A stretch of 64,000 nt of DNA from Bradyrhizobium nanningense (GCF_004114535.1 NZ_LBJC01000025.1:62001-126000), one strand, 5' to 3'. Numbered from the stretch's first letter, positions 52,023 through 61,212 are shown. Notes: a model not told the origin generated them from the sequence alone. Numbers and translations are program-made.

Positions 52023-53612
52023 GTGACGATCGCTCCCGATATCTCTGTGAAGCCCGGCGGCTCCGAACGCCGTCTCATCCCAATTGCCCTGCTCGTCATC
52101 GCCGCGATGACGCTGCTCCGCATCGTCTACGCCTCCGCGATCGAGCTGCGCACCGACGAGGCCTATTACTGGACTTGGTCCAAGGAGAGCGCGCTCAGCT
52201 TCCTCGATCATCCTCCGGCCATCGCCTGGCTGATCCGCTTCGGGACCGCGATCTTCGGCGACACGCCGCTCGGTGTGCGCCTTGGTGGCATCGTCGCGAT
52301 GCTGCTGACGCAGCTGCTGCTCGCCGACATCGTCCGCCGCCTCACCCATGATGTGCGGGCGGTCGTGTTCGCGGTGCTGATGCCGGAAGCTGCGCTCTAT
52401 TACGGCCTGCTGATGGCCAAGGTCGCGCCCGATGTCGCCATGATCCCGGTCGCGGTGGCAATGATGTGGTCGCTGGTGCGGCTGGCGCAGAGCAGCGACG
52501 GACGTTGGTGGCTGGCAGCCGGCCTGTTCGCCGGTCTCTCGATGCTGTCGAAATTCACCGCGATCATGTTCGCGCCGGCGGTCGCCGCCTTTCTGCTGGT
52601 GCCGGATTGGCGCTGGCGCTGGCTGCGCAGCCCCTATCCTTATCTCGCGGTGCTGGTTGCGATCCTGGTGTTCTCGCCGGTGCTGATCTGGAACGTGCAG
52701 CACGACTGGGCCTCGTTTCGCTTCCAGGGCGTGCGCGCCACCGCCAATTACGGCATCTCGCTGCGAACGCTCGGCGATTACATCGGCCTGCAATTCGGCC
52801 TGGTCGGCTTCGTCATGCTGCCAGTGGTGCTGACCGGCCTGGTGCTGACGGCATGGCGCGGCTATCGCACGCGCGAGCCGGTTGCGATCCTATTGTCGGC
52901 CGCAGTGCTGGTGCCGTTCGCCTATTTTCTCTTCAAGTCGACGACGCTCCGGGTCGGCGACACCTGGCCGATGTTCATGTGGCCGGTCGGCTTCGCGGCT
53001 GCGGCCGTGAATCTCGCGACGATGCTGAAGGAGGGTTGGTCGGCGCGCATGCTGAGATCGTCGGTGTTCTGGGCCAGGACTGCAATCGTCTCCGGCATCG
53101 CCTTCGTCGTCATCGTGTTCCTCTATTACGTCGTCGTGCCCTGGAATCTGCTCGGCAAGATCGACCCCATCGGCGCCGAGGCCGGCTATGAGCAGGTCGC
53201 CGCACGCGCGCAGGCTGCGCTCGACGAGACCGGTGCGACCTGGATCGCCACCACGGATTACCGCACCTACGCCATGATGCGCTGGCTGTTCAGGGGCCGC
53301 GTGCCCGTCATCGAGATCAACGAACGCGGCCGCTTCCAGGATTTTGCCGATCCCGGCATGGACCGGATCAAGGGCCATTCCGGCATCTATGTCGGGCGCG
53401 AGCCGGACAATCGGTCCTCGCTGTGGGAGAACATTCCGGCGAAGCGCGAACAGCTCGCCACGGTCGAACGCCGCTGGCGCGGGCTCGTGATGGATACCTA
53501 CGCGATCGAAAAGCTCTCTGGCTGGACCCCGGAACTGTCGCCGCCGAAAGACTCGCCGCTGTTCCAGTGGAAGGTGCTGGCGGGGGAGTTCGAGAGGCGT
53601 ATCCTCGGCTAG
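52023..53612 (+). CDS. GT39-family membrane glycosyltransferase (ArnT/Pmt-like)
   Basis: A 529-residue integral membrane protein of the dolichyl/undecaprenyl-phosphate-sugar glycosyltransferase type. About ten to twelve helices; the first periplasmic loop carries the acidic catalytic pair in ELRTDEAYYWTWS (about residue 47), as in ArnT and protein mannosyltransferases, with HPPAIAWLIR following. The C-terminal soluble part (about 385-529) has WIATTDYRTYAMMRW. It would transfer a sugar from a lipid-phosphate carrier to lipid A, lipid or protein outside the inner membrane. A GTG at 52023 is proposed as the start; the longer open frame runs through the repeat and is unlikely. Confidence 0.85.
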   Translation: MTIAPDISVKPGGSERRLIPIALLVIAAMTLLRIVYASAIELRTDEAYYWTWSKESALSFLDHPPAIAWLIRFGTAIFGDTPLGVRLGGIVAMLLTQLLLADIVRRLTHDVRAVVFAVLMPEAALYYGLLMAKVAPDVAMIPVAVAMMWSLVRLAQSSDGRWWLAAGLFAGLSMLSKFTAIMFAPAVAAFLLVPDWRWRWLRSPYPYLAVLVAILVFSPVLIWNVQHDWASFRFQGVRATANYGISLRTLGDYIGLQFGLVGFVMLPVVLTGLVLTAWRGYRTREPVAILLSAAVLVPFAYFLFKSTTLRVGDTWPMFMWPVGFAAAAVNLATMLKEGWSARMLRSSVFWARTAIVSGIAFVVIVFLYYVVVPWNLLGKIDPIGAEAGYEQVAARAQAALDETGATWIATTDYRTYAMMRWLFRGRVPVIEINERGRFQDFADPGMDRIKGHSGIYVGREPDNRSSLWENIPAKREQLATVERRWRGLVMDTYAIEKLSGWTPELSPPKDSPLFQWKVLAGEFERRILG

Positions 53613-53631
53613 CGCGGCAGGCTCCTCTTTC

Positions 53632-53654
53632 CCTTCTCCCCTTGCGGGAGAAGG
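53632..53654. repeat. Hairpin CCTTCTCCC / GGGAGAAGG after the glycosyltransferase
   Basis: Nine-bp arms with a 5-base loop, 20 bases after the glycosyltransferase stop, in a gap between convergent genes. Same type as the other CTCTCCC hairpins; likely a transcript end. Confidence 0.6.
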
Positions 53655-53700
53655 TGGCGCGAAGCGCCGGATGAGGGGTCTCTCTCCACACATTCAGTAT

Positions 53701-53781
53701 CGTAGGGTGGGCAAAGCGAAACGTGCCCACCACTTCTGTCGAGTGCTGGTGGATCAGTGGTGGGCACGGCGCAAGTGCGCC
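53701..53781. repeat. Intergenic repeat GTAGGGTGGGCAAAG...
   Basis: About 80 bases: GTAGGGTGGGCAAAGCG and ACGTGCCCACCAC, a short spacer, then GTGGTGGGCACGGCGCAAGTGCGCC. The CGTGCCCACCAC / GTGGTGGGCACG arms are perfect complements. Only one copy is in this window. It lies between convergent genes. Confidence 0.7.
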
Positions 53782-53829
53782 TTCCCTGCGGCTTCTCCCT
53801 CTGCCCGCTTGCGGGGAGAGGCGAAGAAA

Positions 53830-54858
53830 CTACCCCTCGTCGTCCTTCTTCCGCAGCAGATCCGTCGCGAGGTCCGCCAGCTTCGGCGGCGGCAGGGCTG
53901 CGAACGGGAGCGGCCTTGTGACGTCGATCGCGGCGAGGCCCAGCCGCGCCGTCAGCAAACCATTGAGCACGCCTTCGCCGAGCCGCTGCGACAGCTTCGC
54001 CGCGATGCCATGGCCGAGCATCTGCTGCACCAGGCTGTCGCTCGCGGCCATGCCGCCGGTGATGGCGAGGTGGGCGATGACGTGACGCAGCAGGCGGATC
54101 ATGCCGAGCGCGCCCGGGCGGCCGCCATAGAGAAACGCGAGCTGGCGGATCAGGCGCAGTGCGGCGACGAACACGAACAGCACGTCGATCGCCGCACGCG
54201 GCGAGACTGCTGTGACGATCGAGACCTTCTGTGCGGCCGACGACACCAGGCGCCGCGCCTCTGCATCCAGCGGTGACATCAGCTCGCGCTCGGCGAGCCG
54301 GATCATGTCGGCGCCGTCGATGATCTCGCCGGTATGGCTCTCCAGCGTCGCACGGGCGCGCGCCAGTTGCGGGTTCTGGTGCGCGATCTTGAGGAGATCC
54401 TGCACGATGACGCGGCTTTCCTTGCGGTCGTCGCTGGCGAGCACGGCCGCCGCGCGTTGATGCAGCTTCTCGATGGTTGCGAGACGCGCGAGCCCGAACG
54501 CCTCGCGTCCGATCACCACGGCGAGCGCCAGCGCGGTGACGGAGGCCAAGGCAAGACCGACGAAACCGAGCGTGTCGCTGCGCGCGAACAGGTCCTCGAT
54601 CAGATGGACCACGCCGAGCCCGGTGCCGAGCAGCGTGAGCCCGGCGAGCCCGGACCAGAACAGCGCACCCCAGGGAAAGCCGCGCCGCGCCGGCCGCGCA
54701 GCTTCGATCGGCACCGGCAGCGCCTGCGGATCGTGCTCCGGCGTGATCTGGATGGTGGCGCGGCCAAGCCGTGCCGTCTCGTCGGCTTCGGTAACGACGA
54801 CGCCGGGATCGTCGAGCCGGAACGTCGCCGGCCGCCGTGGCTTCGATCGGTCGTTCAT
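53830..54858 (-). CDS. ycjF: YcjF-like membrane protein (TIGR01620/DUF697)
   Basis: A 342-residue protein with a variable N-terminal 60 residues, two membrane helices (about 64-88 and 98-120), and a C-terminal DUF697-type helical domain (about 205-320, SPRAAIDVLFVFVAALRLIRQLAFLYGGRPGALG). It is always paired with a YcjX-like ATP/GTPase, and here its ATG overlaps the ycjX stop by four bases. The E. coli ycjX-ycjF genes belong to the phage-shock and heat-shock stress regulon. A related role in membrane stress is likely here, although no Psp gene is nearby. Confidence 0.9.
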   Translation of the reverse strand: MNDRSKPRRPATFRLDDPGVVVTEADETARLGRATIQITPEHDPQALPVPIEAARPARRGFPWGALFWSGLAGLTLLGTGLGVVHLIEDLFARSDTLGFVGLALASVTALALAVVIGREAFGLARLATIEKLHQRAAAVLASDDRKESRVIVQDLLKIAHQNPQLARARATLESHTGEIIDGADMIRLAERELMSPLDAEARRLVSSAAQKVSIVTAVSPRAAIDVLFVFVAALRLIRQLAFLYGGRPGALGMIRLLRHVIAHLAITGGMAASDSLVQQMLGHGIAAKLSQRLGEGVLNGLLTARLGLAAIDVTRPLPFAALPPPKLADLATDLLRKKDDEG

Positions 54859-56324
54859 GCGAGCTTGTCTCCGATCAGGAACTGCAAGGCACGGTCGAGG
54901 CGGATGTGAGGCAGCGTCGGCGGCTCGGTGCCTTCGCGGTCGAGGGCGGGCGGACGGAAGCGCAGGAAGCGGAAATCGCTCGTCCCAGGGGTCTCGGTGG
55001 AGAGGCCGCGGAACGCATCACGGCCGTTGAACAGCGGCTCGGGATCCAAGGGCAGGTCGCCCGGAAAGGTCGCCACTTCCGTGTTGCCGTCGAAGAACTC
55101 GCCGCCCGCGCTTTCGCCCGCGGCCGGTGTTCCTAGGATCGACGGTAATTTGTCGCGGCCGCGCGCGACCTGCGCTTCTCGCGTGGCACGCACCGCGGCC
55201 AGCGCCACCACGTCGATGGCCGCGCCGGTGGTTTCCGCGCGTGCGACCGCACCCGAGACGGCGCGGCGCAGCACGGCCTCGAGCCTATCGTGGCTGGAAT
55301 GATGCAGATGGTCCGCCTTGGTCGCCGCGAACAGGATGCGGTCGATGCGCGGCCGGAACAGGCTGGAAAACAGAGTGCTGCGGCCGATGTTGAAGCAGTC
55401 GAGAATGCCGGCGAGCGCGGCTTCGAGATCGTGCAGCGCCTCGGGCCCGGAGTTGAACGCGGACAGCGCGTCGGCCAGCACGATCTGGCGATCGAGCCGG
55501 GCAAAGTGATCTCTGAAGAACGGCCGCACCACGACGTCCTTGTAGGCCTCGTAGCGGCGCACCATCATCGCCCACAGCGATCCCTCCGGTGCCTGCCCGC
55601 CGATGGGCACGTCGAGCGGGGCAAAGGTTAGCGCCGGGGAGCCGGCGAGATTGCCGGGCATCAGGAAGCGGCCGGGCGGCAACAGGCTCATCGCGAAACG
55701 TTCGTCGCGGCAGGCGCGCAAATAATCGGTAAATAGCTTGGCGGCGGTGAGCGTTGCCTGCTCGTCCTCGCGCGCGTCGGGCTTGAGCATTGCGAGATGC
55801 GCGTGCCATTCGCCCGCAAGATGCGCCCGCGGCGCCTCGCGCGACAAGGCGAGGCTCTCGGCCGACCATTGTTCAAAACTCTTCTGCAGCAACGGCAGGT
55901 CGAGCAGCCATTCGCCGGGATAGTCCACGATGTCGAGCGTCAGCGTGCGGTCGGCGCCGTTGTGGCGCTGATAGTCGATGACGAGCCTGAGCTCGCTGAT
56001 GTCGACGGTCGAATTCGGCCAGCGTCGCTCCTCGGTCAGCGCGCGCAGATGGCTCTCATAGGCAAAGCGCGGCACGGCATCGTCGGGCTGCGGCGCCAGA
56101 AGCGCCCGCGCGATCCGGCCCGAGGCATGGGCTTCGAACACCGGAAACCGGCCGCCGCGGGTGAGGCCGTGGATCAGCGCGGTGATGAACACGGTCTTGC
56201 CGGCCCGCGACAGGCCGGTAACGCCTAACCGCACCGTCGGGTTGAAGAAGTGCTCGCCATAGTCGATCAGCGCCTGCGCGGACAGCCGCGCTTCTTCGAC
56301 CATATCCTGGAAACTAAATGCCAT
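54855..56324 (-). CDS. ycjX: YcjX-family nucleotide-binding protein (DUF463)
   Basis: A 489-residue P-loop protein. Walker A GVTGLSRAGKTVF lies near residue 37 and a DxxG-like switch region LDIVDYPGEWLLDLPLL near 140, with the family's ALLAPQPDDAVPRFAYE and RPFFRDHFARLDRQIVLADAL segments. The start at 56324 opens MAFSFQDMVEEARLSAQALIDYG in pieces, the usual YcjX beginning; upstream frame codons are not conserved. Coupled to ycjF by overlapping ATGA. No membrane segment: it would act at the inner membrane through YcjF. Confidence 0.92.
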   Translation of the reverse strand: MAFSFQDMVEEARLSAQALIDYGEHFFNPTVRLGVTGLSRAGKTVFITALIHGLTRGGRFPVFEAHASGRIARALLAPQPDDAVPRFAYESHLRALTEERRWPNSTVDISELRLVIDYQRHNGADRTLTLDIVDYPGEWLLDLPLLQKSFEQWSAESLALSREAPRAHLAGEWHAHLAMLKPDAREDEQATLTAAKLFTDYLRACRDERFAMSLLPPGRFLMPGNLAGSPALTFAPLDVPIGGQAPEGSLWAMMVRRYEAYKDVVVRPFFRDHFARLDRQIVLADALSAFNSGPEALHDLEAALAGILDCFNIGRSTLFSSLFRPRIDRILFAATKADHLHHSSHDRLEAVLRRAVSGAVARAETTGAAIDVVALAAVRATREAQVARGRDKLPSILGTPAAGESAGGEFFDGNTEVATFPGDLPLDPEPLFNGRDAFRGLSTETPGTSDFRFLRFRPPALDREGTEPPTLPHIRLDRALQFLIGDKLA

Positions 56325-56504
56325 GTGAACGTTGGGGGATCTTGGGCGGGCGAAAAATGTGAGACCGATCACAAAAGTGGCAATTGCGTGAGGAAAATCA
56401 AGCTCCATACTTCCACCGCCTTTGTCGGAGAATCAGCCGATTGAACGACGCGCCGATCCCGAGACACCCATAGAAGAGGGCATTACCTCATTTTGCGGAT
56501 TGCC

Positions 56505-57200
56505 ATGACCGTCTTCCAACTGAAACAGCTTGCATCGACTTCCGTTCACGCCGCGGCCGATGCGATCGGCTGGAACTACGACCGCGCCGAGCTCATCGCC
56601 GACGGCATCGTCCACGCGATCGGCGTCCTCGCCGGCATCGTCGCGGCCACCGTGCTGGTGGTGCTGACGACGATCTATGCCGATGCGACCGACGTCGTCG
56701 GCGTCTCGATCTACGTGGCCGGCCTGCTCTCGATGCTGGTGCTGTCGGCGACTTATAATCTCTGGCCGGTGTCGCCGGCCAAATGGCTGCTGCGCCGGTT
56801 CGACCATTCCGCGATCTATCTCCTGATCGCAGCGACCTACACGCCATTCATCCTGGAGGTGAAGGACAGCGGGTTCGCGCTGGTGCTGCTCGCCGGCGTC
56901 TGGTGCGTCGCCATCTTAGGCATCGTGCTGAAGCTGTTCTACCCCGGCCGCTTCGACCGCGTCGCGGTCGGGATCTATCTTGCGATGGGCTGGAGCGGCG
57001 TGATGCTCTACGACGCCGTGGTCCAGGCGTTGCCGGCGCTGGTGCTGGGCTTCATCCTTGCCGGCGGCCTGCTCTACAGTTTTGGCGTGATCTTCCACGC
57101 CTGGCGGCGGCTGCGCTTCCAGAATGCGATCTGGCACGGCTTTGTCTTGGCCGGCGCGGCGTGCCATTATACCGCGGTGCTCGACCTCGTGTTGAGCTGA
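56505..57200 (+). CDS. Haemolysin III family (PAQR) membrane protein
   Basis: A 231-residue seven-helix membrane protein of the HlyIII/YqfA group, related to the PAQR receptors that contain a metal site and ceramidase-like activity. The three metal-ligand regions can be seen: HAIGVLAGIV in helix 1, DHSAIYLLIAATYTPF in the middle, and the C-terminal WHGFVLAGAACHY. The ATG at 56505 is chosen; a TTG at 56493 is in frame. Despite the family name there is no reason to expect haemolysin activity; the bacterial members affect membrane lipid balance. It is divergent from ycjX. Confidence 0.9.
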   Translation: MTVFQLKQLASTSVHAAADAIGWNYDRAELIADGIVHAIGVLAGIVAATVLVVLTTIYADATDVVGVSIYVAGLLSMLVLSATYNLWPVSPAKWLLRRFDHSAIYLLIAATYTPFILEVKDSGFALVLLAGVWCVAILGIVLKLFYPGRFDRVAVGIYLAMGWSGVMLYDAVVQALPALVLGFILAGGLLYSFGVIFHAWRRLRFQNAIWHGFVLAGAACHYTAVLDLVLS

Positions 57201-57241
57201 GCAAGCTTCAAGAAGCGGTATAAGCCAAGAGGAGACCTCGC

Positions 57242-58036
57242 ATGCAGGTGACCGGCAAGGTGGTGGTCGTCACGGGCGGCGCAAACGGCATCGGCAAGGC
57301 GCTGTGCGAGGCGTTTTACAACGTGGGCGCGGCCAAGGTCGTGGTCGCGGATATGGACGCCGCCAATGCAAGAGCGGTTGCCGCCATGGTGGATGGCGCG
57401 GCCTTCAAATGCGACGTCGCGCAGGAGAAGGACATTTCGCATGTGATCGAGGAGACCGAGCGGCAGTTCGGCCCCATCGACCTATTCTGCTCCAATGCCG
57501 GCATCGGCGGCGGCTTCGATCCGATGTCGAAGAATGCCGGCGGCGCCTCCGACGAGCCGTGGCAGCGCAGCTGGGCGATCCACGTCATGGCCCATGTCTA
57601 CGCGGCGCGGCATCTCGTCCCGCGCATGAAGGCGCGCGGCGGCGGCTACTTCCTCAACACCGTCTCGGCCGCGGGCCTCTTGTCGCAGGTCGGCAGCCCG
57701 GCCTATTCGACCACCAAGCACGCCGCGGTCGGCTTTGCCGAGAATCTCGCGATTTCGCACAAGGCCCACAACATCAAGGTCTCGATCCTGTGCCCGCAGG
57801 GCGTCGACACCAACATGCTGCGCTCGATCCCGAAAGGCCCGCAATCCGGCGACGGGGACCTGACGCCCGAGCAGGTGGCGAAAGACGTGCTCGCCGGCCT
57901 CGAGCAGGAGACGTTCCTGATCCTGCCGCACCCCCAGGTGCTCGGCTACATGCGCAAGAAGACTGAGAATTACGACCGCTGGATCGGCGGCATGGCCAAG
58001 ATCCAGGCCAGGATGCGCGAGGAGTTCGGGAAGTAG
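57242..58036 (+). CDS. Short-chain dehydrogenase/reductase
   Basis: A 264-residue classical SDR. The cofactor motif TGGANGIG (residue 12) and a following Asp (VVADMD) point to NAD(H). The structural SNAGIG, the catalytic Ser in NTVSAAGL (about 140), and YSTTKHA with Tyr and Lys (about 155) are in place. A strong ribosome site (GAGGAGA) precedes the ATG. The C-terminal YMRKKTENYDRWIGGM extension is typical of an SDR subgroup often found with aromatic or fatty-acid catabolic genes. The substrate is unknown. Monocistronic, followed by a strong hairpin. Confidence 0.92.
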   Translation: MQVTGKVVVVTGGANGIGKALCEAFYNVGAAKVVVADMDAANARAVAAMVDGAAFKCDVAQEKDISHVIEETERQFGPIDLFCSNAGIGGGFDPMSKNAGGASDEPWQRSWAIHVMAHVYAARHLVPRMKARGGGYFLNTVSAAGLLSQVGSPAYSTTKHAAVGFAENLAISHKAHNIKVSILCPQGVDTNMLRSIPKGPQSGDGDLTPEQVAKDVLAGLEQETFLILPHPQVLGYMRKKTENYDRWIGGMAKIQARMREEFGK

Positions 58037-58080
58037 GCTGGGGGCGACACGCTTGAGGCACGCCCGCGCCAAACACTCGC

Positions 58081-58108
58081 TGTCGTCCCGGCGAACGCCG
58101 GGACGACA
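58081..58108. terminator. Perfect hairpin between convergent SDR and marR genes
   Basis: TGTCGTCCCGGC and GCCGGGACGACA with a 4-base loop: 12-bp perfect arms, shared by convergent genes ending at 58036 and 58116. Probably a bidirectional terminator. The sequence also resembles the ends of repeat family C. Confidence 0.75.
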
Positions 58109-58115
58109 TCAATAA

Positions 58116-58571
58116 TTAGGCGGCCGCCTCATCCCCCACACGGCTCTGCCTGAGCGCCCTTGCATAGAGCATCATGCCCTCGCGCACTTTGCGCTGCTCC
58201 GCTTCCGTCAGCGCCGCCAGCGCGCCGCAGACCTGTTGCCGGCCGAAGGCGTGCAGCGCCTCCAGCGTGCGGCGGCCCTTTGCCGTCAGCGACAGTCGCT
58301 TGCTGCGGGCATCCGTCTCGTCTGGCGTCTCGCGCAGCTCGCCGCAATCGATCAGCTTGCGCACCAGCCGGCTGACGCTGGATTTCTCCAGAAGCAGGAA
58401 ATCGCCGAGCTCGCCTGAGGTCATCGGGCCGCGGATGCCGATCTCCAGGATGGTGTGCACGGCCGACGGCGGATAGTCCGAGGCCGCCACCGTCGCATCC
58501 ATGAAGCCGAGCTCGCGCACCATCAGGCGCGAGGCGGCGCGAATGTCGTCGATCAGCGCGAGCTCAGCCAT
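58116..58571 (-). CDS. MarR-family transcriptional regulator
   Basis: A 151-residue winged-helix regulator with the MarR layout: helical dimerisation ends and a central wing (GIRGPMTSGELGDFLLLEKSSVSRLVRKLIDCGELRETPDETDARSKRLSLTAKG in segments, residues about 45-105). The ATG at 58571 is chosen because GGGAG lies 5 bases upstream; the ATG at 58586 would lie inside the operator palindrome. It is divergent from an SDR gene with a perfect palindrome between the two, the usual sign of autoregulation and repression of the neighbour. The ligand is probably an aromatic or phenolic compound, as for many MarR proteins. Confidence 0.93.
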   Translation of the reverse strand: MAELALIDDIRAASRLMVRELGFMDATVAASDYPPSAVHTILEIGIRGPMTSGELGDFLLLEKSSVSRLVRKLIDCGELRETPDETDARSKRLSLTAKGRRTLEALHAFGRQQVCGALAALTEAEQRKVREGMMLYARALRQSRVGDEAAA

Positions 58572-58583
58572 CTTGACTCCCGG

Positions 58584-58610
58584 CATATAGTTGTATCATA
58601 CAACTATATG
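58584..58610. promoter_or_regulatory. MarR operator: perfect 13-bp inverted repeat
   Basis: CATATAGTTGTAT-C-ATACAACTATATG, a perfect inverted repeat of 13-bp arms with a single central base, in the 75-base gap between marR and the divergent SDR gene. Its AT-rich sequence and position 13 bases before the marR start and 36 bases before the SDR start make it the probable binding site of the adjacent regulator. Confidence 0.88.
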
Positions 58611-58646
58611 CGCAACGCGGCGCATGCAAGCGTTTTGGAGTGAGCC

Positions 58647-59423
58647 ATGAGCGGAGCTTTGCCGACGGGGATGCGAATGCTGGGCAAGGTCTGCCTAATT
58701 ACCGGTGGCGGCAGCGGCATTGGCCGCGCCACGGCGCTTCGGATGGCGTCCGAAGGCGCCGAGGCGATCCTGATTGCCGGCCGGCGCGAGGCCGAGATCG
58801 AGGCGAGCGCCGCGTCGTGCCGTGAGCTCGGCACGGACGCCATCGCGCTCCAGGCCGACATCACGCGCGAGGATGACGTCGAACGGCTGGTCCGCACGGC
58901 CGTCGAGCGCTGCGGCCGGCTCGACGTCGCCTTCAACAATGCCGGCTTCCAGGAGCGGCGGGCGCCGCTGCAAGAGCAGGGCACCGATATCTATGACAGC
59001 GTGTTCGACACCAATGTCCGCGCGCTGTTCCTGTGCCTGCGCCACCAATTGCCTGTCATGCTGGCGCAGGGGCGCGGCAGCATCGTGGTCAACGCCTCCG
59101 TCAGCGGCATGCGCAATCCCAATCCCGGCTTTTCGCTCTACTCGGCCTCCAAGGCCGCCGCGATCTCGCTGACGCGCTCAGTGGCGCTGGAGAACGCCCC
59201 GCGCGGTATCCGCGTCAACGCCGTCGCGCCCGGCCGTGTCGTTACCGACATGATGCTGCGCGCCGGCGTCGGCGATGTCGCGACGGTCAGCGCCGGCCTG
59301 CCGCTGCGGCGGATGGGGAGCCCGGAGGAGGTGGCGGAGGCGGTGGTGTGGCTGTCGTCGGATGCGTCATCCTACGTGGTTGGGCATGTGCTGGCGGCGG
59401 ATGGGGGATTTCTGGCGTCGTGA
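58647..59423 (+). CDS. Short-chain dehydrogenase/reductase, MarR-controlled
   Basis: A 258-residue classical SDR with TGGGSGIG near residue 20, NNAG near 95, Ser in VVNASVSGM (about 150) and YSASKAA (about 163). The RR after ILIAG (AGRREAE) suggests preference for NADP(H). The ATG at 58647 follows GGAG at 7 bases. It is the single structural gene facing marR across the palindromic operator and so is the likely target of repression. Substrate unknown. Confidence 0.92.
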   Translation: MSGALPTGMRMLGKVCLITGGGSGIGRATALRMASEGAEAILIAGRREAEIEASAASCRELGTDAIALQADITREDDVERLVRTAVERCGRLDVAFNNAGFQERRAPLQEQGTDIYDSVFDTNVRALFLCLRHQLPVMLAQGRGSIVVNASVSGMRNPNPGFSLYSASKAAAISLTRSVALENAPRGIRVNAVAPGRVVTDMMLRAGVGDVATVSAGLPLRRMGSPEEVAEAVVWLSSDASSYVVGHVLAADGGFLAS

Positions 59424-59453
59424 TGTGTTGGTCGGTCGCCCAAAACAACCGGT

Positions 59454-59542
59454 GTCGTCCCCGCGAACGCGGGAACCCATAACCGATACCGCGCCTTATC
59501 GACAGATCACGCGGTATGGGCCCCTGCGTTCGCAGGGGCGAC
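59454..59542. repeat. Palindromic repeat GTCGTCCCCGCGAACGCGGG...
   Basis: 89 bases built from a short hairpin CCCCGCGAACGCGGG, an ACCCATAACCGATACCGC / GCGGTATGGG arm pair, and CCCCTGCGTTCGCAGGGG, closing with GCGAC. It lies between the convergent SDR and ThDP-enzyme genes. A relative of families A and C, with matching end motifs. Confidence 0.75.
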
Positions 59543-59546
59543 AAGA

Positions 59547-61169
59547 TCAATGCTTCTGCCCGTACAGCACCGGCACTGCCGAATCCACGACGACCTCGAC
59601 GAGGCTGGTGCCTGCATGCGCCATCCCGCGCTTGAGCGCCTCGCCGAGCTCGGCGGCATTGCTCACCCGCACCGCATGGCAGCCCATGCCTTCGGCAAGC
59701 CGGACGAAATCGATTCCCGGCAGTTCCAGCCCGGGCACGTTGCGCACCTGCATCACCTGGCTGAACGAGCGCATCGCGCCGTAGCCGGAATTGTTGATGA
59801 CGACGACGGTCAGCGGCAACTTGCGCTGCGCGGCGGTCCACAGCGCCTGGATCGAATACATCGCCGAACCGTCGCCGATCAGGCACACCGTGCGCTGCTT
59901 CGGCTTGCCGAGCGCCATGCCGACGGCGGCGGGCAGCGAATAACCGAGGCCGCCGCTCGCCATGGTGTAAAAACTGTCCTGGCCGGGCATCGGCAGAAAC
60001 CTCTGCATCGCCGGCCGATGCGAGGGCACTTCCTCTACCAGTGACGCGGCCTCCGGCATCGCCTGCGATAGCGAATGCAGCAGGAATTCGACCGGCAGCG
60101 GGTCGGCAGCCTGCGGCGCCGGCGGCAGCGTGCGGCCCTTTGGCGCCCCGCGCTTGCTCTCCGGCAGCAGCTCGAGCAGCAGGCTCAGCGCCGGCTTCAT
60201 CGTGGCGATGATGCTGGTGCCGACCGGCGTCACCGCGGCCGCATCCGCATCGTCCGTGATCTGGAAGATCGTCGCGCCACCATCAAAGATCGCGGCGTGG
60301 CCCTCGACATGGAAGGTGAACACCGGCGCGCCGACGACGACGACGAGGTCGTGCTCGCGCAGCGCGTCGGAGAGCTGCGCCGGCGATGCGTGCAGGAAGC
60401 CTGCGAATTGCGGATGCCGCTCCGGAAACGAGCAGCGCGCCGAGAACGGGCTGACCCAGACGCTGGCCTTGGCCTTCTCGGCCACGCGCACCATCAGATC
60501 CACCGCGCCGGCGCGGTCGATTCCGGGGCCAACGACGAGGGCAGGGTGCTTTGCGCTGGCGAGCGCGGCGACCAGCGCCTTCATCGCGTCAGGCTCGGGG
60601 CCGATCTCCCGGCTCACTTTCCGCGCCGCGACCGGCGCGCAGGCATGCGCCCAGTCGTCGATCGGGATCGACACGAAGGTCGGCCCGCATGGCGGCTGCA
60701 TCGCGGTGTAATAGGCCCGCGCGATCGCGGCCGGCACGTCTTCGGGCCGCGCCGGCTCGATGCTGTATTTGACGTAGGGCCGCGGAAACTCGGAGGCGCG
60801 CTCGGCGTAGAGGAACGCCTGCAGCGGCAGGATCGAGCGCGCCTGCTGGCCGGCGGTGATCACCAGCGGGGTCTGGTTGCGGTGCGCGGTGTAGATGTTG
60901 CCGAGCGCGTTGCCGACACCGGCCGCCGAATGCAGATTGACGAAGCCGGCATTGCGCGTCGCTTGCGCATAACCATCGGCCATGCCGACGGCGGAAGCCT
61001 CCTGCAGCGCCAGTACGTAGTCGATGTCGTCGGGCCAGTCGGAAAGGAACGGCAGCTCGGTCGAGCCGGGATTGCCGAACACTTTTGTGATGCCGAAGGC
61101 GCGCAAGAGGTCGAGCGTCGCCTGCTTCACGGTGACGGACTTGCTGCCGGTCTTGCCGTTCTTGGCCAT
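59547..61169 (-). CDS. Benzoylformate-decarboxylase-like ThDP enzyme
   Basis: A 540-residue thiamine-diphosphate-dependent enzyme. The Pyr domain starts KQATLDLLRAFGITKVFGNPGSTELPFLSDWP in segments with Ser in GSTELP, and has the catalytic His in NLHSAAGVGNA near residue 80, as in benzoylformate decarboxylase, plus GAPVFTFHVEG with the second His near 285. The cofactor motif GDGSAMYSIQAL...NNSGYG is near 435-470. These features favour decarboxylation of an aromatic or branched 2-oxo acid rather than acetolactate synthesis. It may belong to mandelate- or phenylglyoxylate-type catabolism, but no mandelate genes are adjacent. It lies downstream, with a repeat between, of the CoA transferase/hydratase genes. 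Confidence 0.88.
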   Translation of the reverse strand: MAKNGKTGSKSVTVKQATLDLLRAFGITKVFGNPGSTELPFLSDWPDDIDYVLALQEASAVGMADGYAQATRNAGFVNLHSAAGVGNALGNIYTAHRNQTPLVITAGQQARSILPLQAFLYAERASEFPRPYVKYSIEPARPEDVPAAIARAYYTAMQPPCGPTFVSIPIDDWAHACAPVAARKVSREIGPEPDAMKALVAALASAKHPALVVGPGIDRAGAVDLMVRVAEKAKASVWVSPFSARCSFPERHPQFAGFLHASPAQLSDALREHDLVVVVGAPVFTFHVEGHAAIFDGGATIFQITDDADAAAVTPVGTSIIATMKPALSLLLELLPESKRGAPKGRTLPPAPQAADPLPVEFLLHSLSQAMPEAASLVEEVPSHRPAMQRFLPMPGQDSFYTMASGGLGYSLPAAVGMALGKPKQRTVCLIGDGSAMYSIQALWTAAQRKLPLTVVVINNSGYGAMRSFSQVMQVRNVPGLELPGIDFVRLAEGMGCHAVRVSNAAELGEALKRGMAHAGTSLVEVVVDSAVPVLYGQKH

Positions 61170-61212
61170 GGTTTCCGTCCCTTGTTGTTGACTGGCGCGC
61201 TATCAGCCCCAC

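Noticed and set aside
58571..58586. Start of marR at 58586
   Set aside because: That ATG is inside the operator palindrome and has no ribosome site, whereas 58571 has GGGAG at 5 bases.
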